Below the pieces are notes generated by a model, which was given only the letters and a program-made list of their open reading frames with translations, did no database searches and was not told the DNA's origin. Below, in pieces: positions 62,727 through 64,000 of a stretch of DNA of 64,000 bases. Origin of the DNA: Nocardia australiensis (GTDB taxonomy: Bacteria; Actinomycetota; Actinomycetes; Mycobacteriales; Mycobacteriaceae); assembly GCF_020733705.1 (NCBI RefSeq), contig NZ_JAJFZM010000017.1, positions 496,001 to 560,000 of the forward strand, written 5' to 3'. How positions within the stretch are numbered: the first letter of the stretch is position 1; every line of letters begins with the position of its first letter. The translations under genes and the position numbers were made by a program.

Positions 62727-63037
62727 AACCGATCTGTCCCCCACAGCCTTCTGAACGAACCGGCGATCCGCGACGGGAAATCTACTAACCGCCCACCTGT
62801 TTCCGACTCTCACACCCGGGCGACGGCGTCTATCACCCGCCGCGACGAATGGTCAGGCCGACAGAACGTAGCCGAAACTCGTGAGGGCATCGGCCAGATT
62901 TGTACAGCCTGGCATGGTCTGTCTGGCTACTTCTGCAGCGCCCAGCGGTGCACTTCGAAGCGGCGAACGCACCCTGCCCCTTTACCGAGCGACGACGCCC
63001 GACTGGGCGCGGTATCTCGGCATTGCCCCCGTCACGA
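62727..63037. other. Intergenic stretch between convergent genes
   Basis: 311 bases with no supported gene. A minus-strand piece ends CTNLADALTSFGYVLSA before TGA, possibly a fragment, but it has no upstream part. Confidence 0.4.
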
Positions 63038-63667
63038 TCAGGGCTCCGGCTCCGCTCGGCAGGCAGCGAGGGTGGTGAGGATGACGTCCACGAGTCGCTG
63101 CTGCGGGTAGGGATCTGCGAGATCACCGGCGGCTGTGAGTGTCTGGGGACGCGCGTGAGCGAGCCCGACCAGGCAGTCCAAGGCGAGATCGGTGTCCAAG
63201 TCGGCCGGGAGCTCAGCCCGTTCGACGGCCCTGCGAAGCATCGCCGCACCGGCGTCCCGGCGCGGCTGACGCAGCGTGGCGTAAAAGGCACGCGCCAGAC
63301 GCGAGTTCCGGGTGGCTTCGGCGCAGAGGTCGGCAACGATGCGAGTCATTCGCTGATCGCCGCGGGCTTCGGTGGCATCCGCAACGTAGTGGCCGACATC
63401 CCCGCGCAACGTCCCGGTATCGGGTATCGGCACCGCGTTCCATGCGAGGTCCGCCACGATCTGCTCGATCATGGCCTGCTTGGATTCCCAGCGCCGATAG
63501 ATCGCTGCTTTGCCGACACCGGCGCGGCGTGCGACTGCTTCCATAGACATTCGTGCGTAACCGGACTCGGCGATCTCGTCCCACGCCGCCGCGGTGATCG
63601 CATTGGTGACCTGCCCACGCAGTAGAGCCGCGCCGGCCACGGGACGGGATCGAGTCGAGTCGCTCAT
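63038..63667 (-). CDS. TetR-family transcriptional regulator
   Basis: 209 residues. HTH: AITAAAWDEIAESGYARMSM, EAVARRAGVGKAAIYRRWES and KQAMIEQI. C-terminal helical domain of the TetR_C type with FYATLRQPRRDAGAAML. The start at ATG 63667 is chosen because the 18 codons before it overlap palindromic sites. Divergent from the FAD monooxygenase, a common repressor-enzyme pair responding to the enzyme's substrate. Confidence 0.92.
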   Translation of the reverse strand: MSDSTRSRPVAGAALLRGQVTNAITAAAWDEIAESGYARMSMEAVARRAGVGKAAIYRRWESKQAMIEQIVADLAWNAVPIPDTGTLRGDVGHYVADATEARGDQRMTRIVADLCAEATRNSRLARAFYATLRQPRRDAGAAMLRRAVERAELPADLDTDLALDCLVGLAHARPQTLTAAGDLADPYPQQRLVDVILTTLAACRAEPEP

Positions 63668-63686
63668 CGGCACCAGTCTATTGAAC

Positions 63687-63752
63687 GGAACGATACGGTT
63701 GCGTTCCACCGTACTAGACAACTACTCTCGAATACGGAACGGAACAGTTCCG
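63687..63752. promoter_or_regulatory. Two palindromes in the TetR-monooxygenase intergenic region
   Basis: GGAACG (63687-63692) and CGTTCC (63702-63707) with a 9-base spacer, and CGGAACAGTTCCG (63740-63752), a perfect palindrome around one base. Both share the GGAAC/GTTCC half-site and lie between the divergent starts, so a dimeric TetR protein probably binds twice. Confidence 0.6.
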
Positions 63753-63782
63753 ACGCATTACGGCAGAGCTCCCGGGGTTGTC

Positions 63783-64000
63783 ATGAATTCTGCAGAGACC
63801 GATGTACTTGTCGTCGGCGCTGGCCCCACCGGACTGGTACTGGCGTGCGCGCTGCGACTCCAGGGGGTCGCGGTGCGGGTGGTGGATGCCGCATCAGGGC
63901 CGGCGACCACCTCACGGGCGAACATTCTGCATGCCCGGGGCGCCGAGGTTCTGGAACGCATAGGTGCCCTCGGAGATCTCCCGCAACGCTCGCTGACCGC
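63783..64000 (+). CDS. FAD-dependent monooxygenase, 5' part only
   Basis: First 72 codons; the rest is beyond the window. MNSAETDVLVVGAGPTGLVL gives the dinucleotide motif GAGPTGL, then RVVDAASGPATTSRANILHA and RGAEVLERIGALGDL, as in aromatic hydroxylases of the PHBH/MhpA group (TetX- or rifampicin-monooxygenase-like). Substrate unknown. The neighbouring TetR gene is its likely repressor. Confidence 0.88.
   Translation, partial: MNSAETDVLVVGAGPTGLVLACALRLQGVAVRVVDAASGPATTSRANILHARGAEVLERIGALGDLPQRSLT

Noticed and set aside
59302..63667. Complete Streptomyces-like butyrolactone circuit (AfsA with ScbR receptor)
   Set aside because: The TetR gene is separated by a terminator, converges on the operon and has its own divergent partner, so I do not treat it as the signal receptor.

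Overview
The window is high-GC actinobacterial DNA. A fused HadA/HadB-type dehydratase, an antigen-85-like mycolyltransferase, an EspC-family type VII secretion substrate, a PknK-like kinase-ATPase-LuxR protein, an LppP/LprE lipoprotein and a glutamine-synthetase operon syntenic with Mycobacterium tuberculosis Rv2857c-Rv2860c all point to a mycolic-acid-containing organism. Nocardia or a close relative is the best guess. No tRNA, rRNA, CRISPR array or intact transposon was seen. Genes run on both strands with many short operons.

Layout. 0-8 kb: partial serine hydrolase, cell-wall amidase, ECF sigma factor, SDR, a short Rho paralogue, an MHS-type MFS carrier. 8-13.5 kb: ankyrin protein, then the operon glnA4 - glutamine-amidotransferase-like hydrolase - aldehyde dehydrogenase - SDR (amine catabolism by gamma-glutamylation), preceded by a 35-codon small ORF. 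13.6-20.1 kb: P450, then an ESX-associated substrate/membrane-protein cluster without secretion machinery. 20.5-27 kb: L,D-transpeptidase, lipoprotein, TetR-MFS efflux pair, dienelactone hydrolase, LysR regulator. 27-34 kb: AraC regulator, second P450, mycolyltransferase-like protein, fused HadAB, YaeQ, lipase. 34-40 kb: UvrA-like paralogue with AraC regulator, then a lipoprotein - ECF sigma - anti-sigma - beta-propeller run. 40-46.6 kb: a large peptidase/beta-lactamase fusion transcribed with a NarL-type two-component pair, then a Cache/FCD-regulator pair. 46.8-49.3 kb: an accessory patch of small overlapping ORFs, an IS5-type transposase scar and a frameshifted small gene. 49.6-58.7 kb: PknK-like regulator, isochorismatase, amidohydrolase/MarR divergent pair, VOC and DinB proteins. 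59.3-64 kb: an AfsA-like hotdog protein, a KAS III-like condensing enzyme and an acyl-CoA oxidase-like protein overlapping stop-to-start, then a TetR repressor divergent from a FAD monooxygenase cut by the window end.

The most interesting system is the AfsA-KAS III-acyl-CoA oxidase operon at 59.3-62.7 kb, which has the ingredients of a diffusible butyrolactone/butenolide-type signal pathway outside Streptomyces. A second theme is decay: short intergenic stretches hold recognisable fragments of a thioesterase, DoxX, a molybdopterin oxidoreductase, an amidohydrolase, an alpha/beta hydrolase, a DUF3263-like protein and a transposase. Most are too short or too frameshifted to appear as ordinary ORFs.
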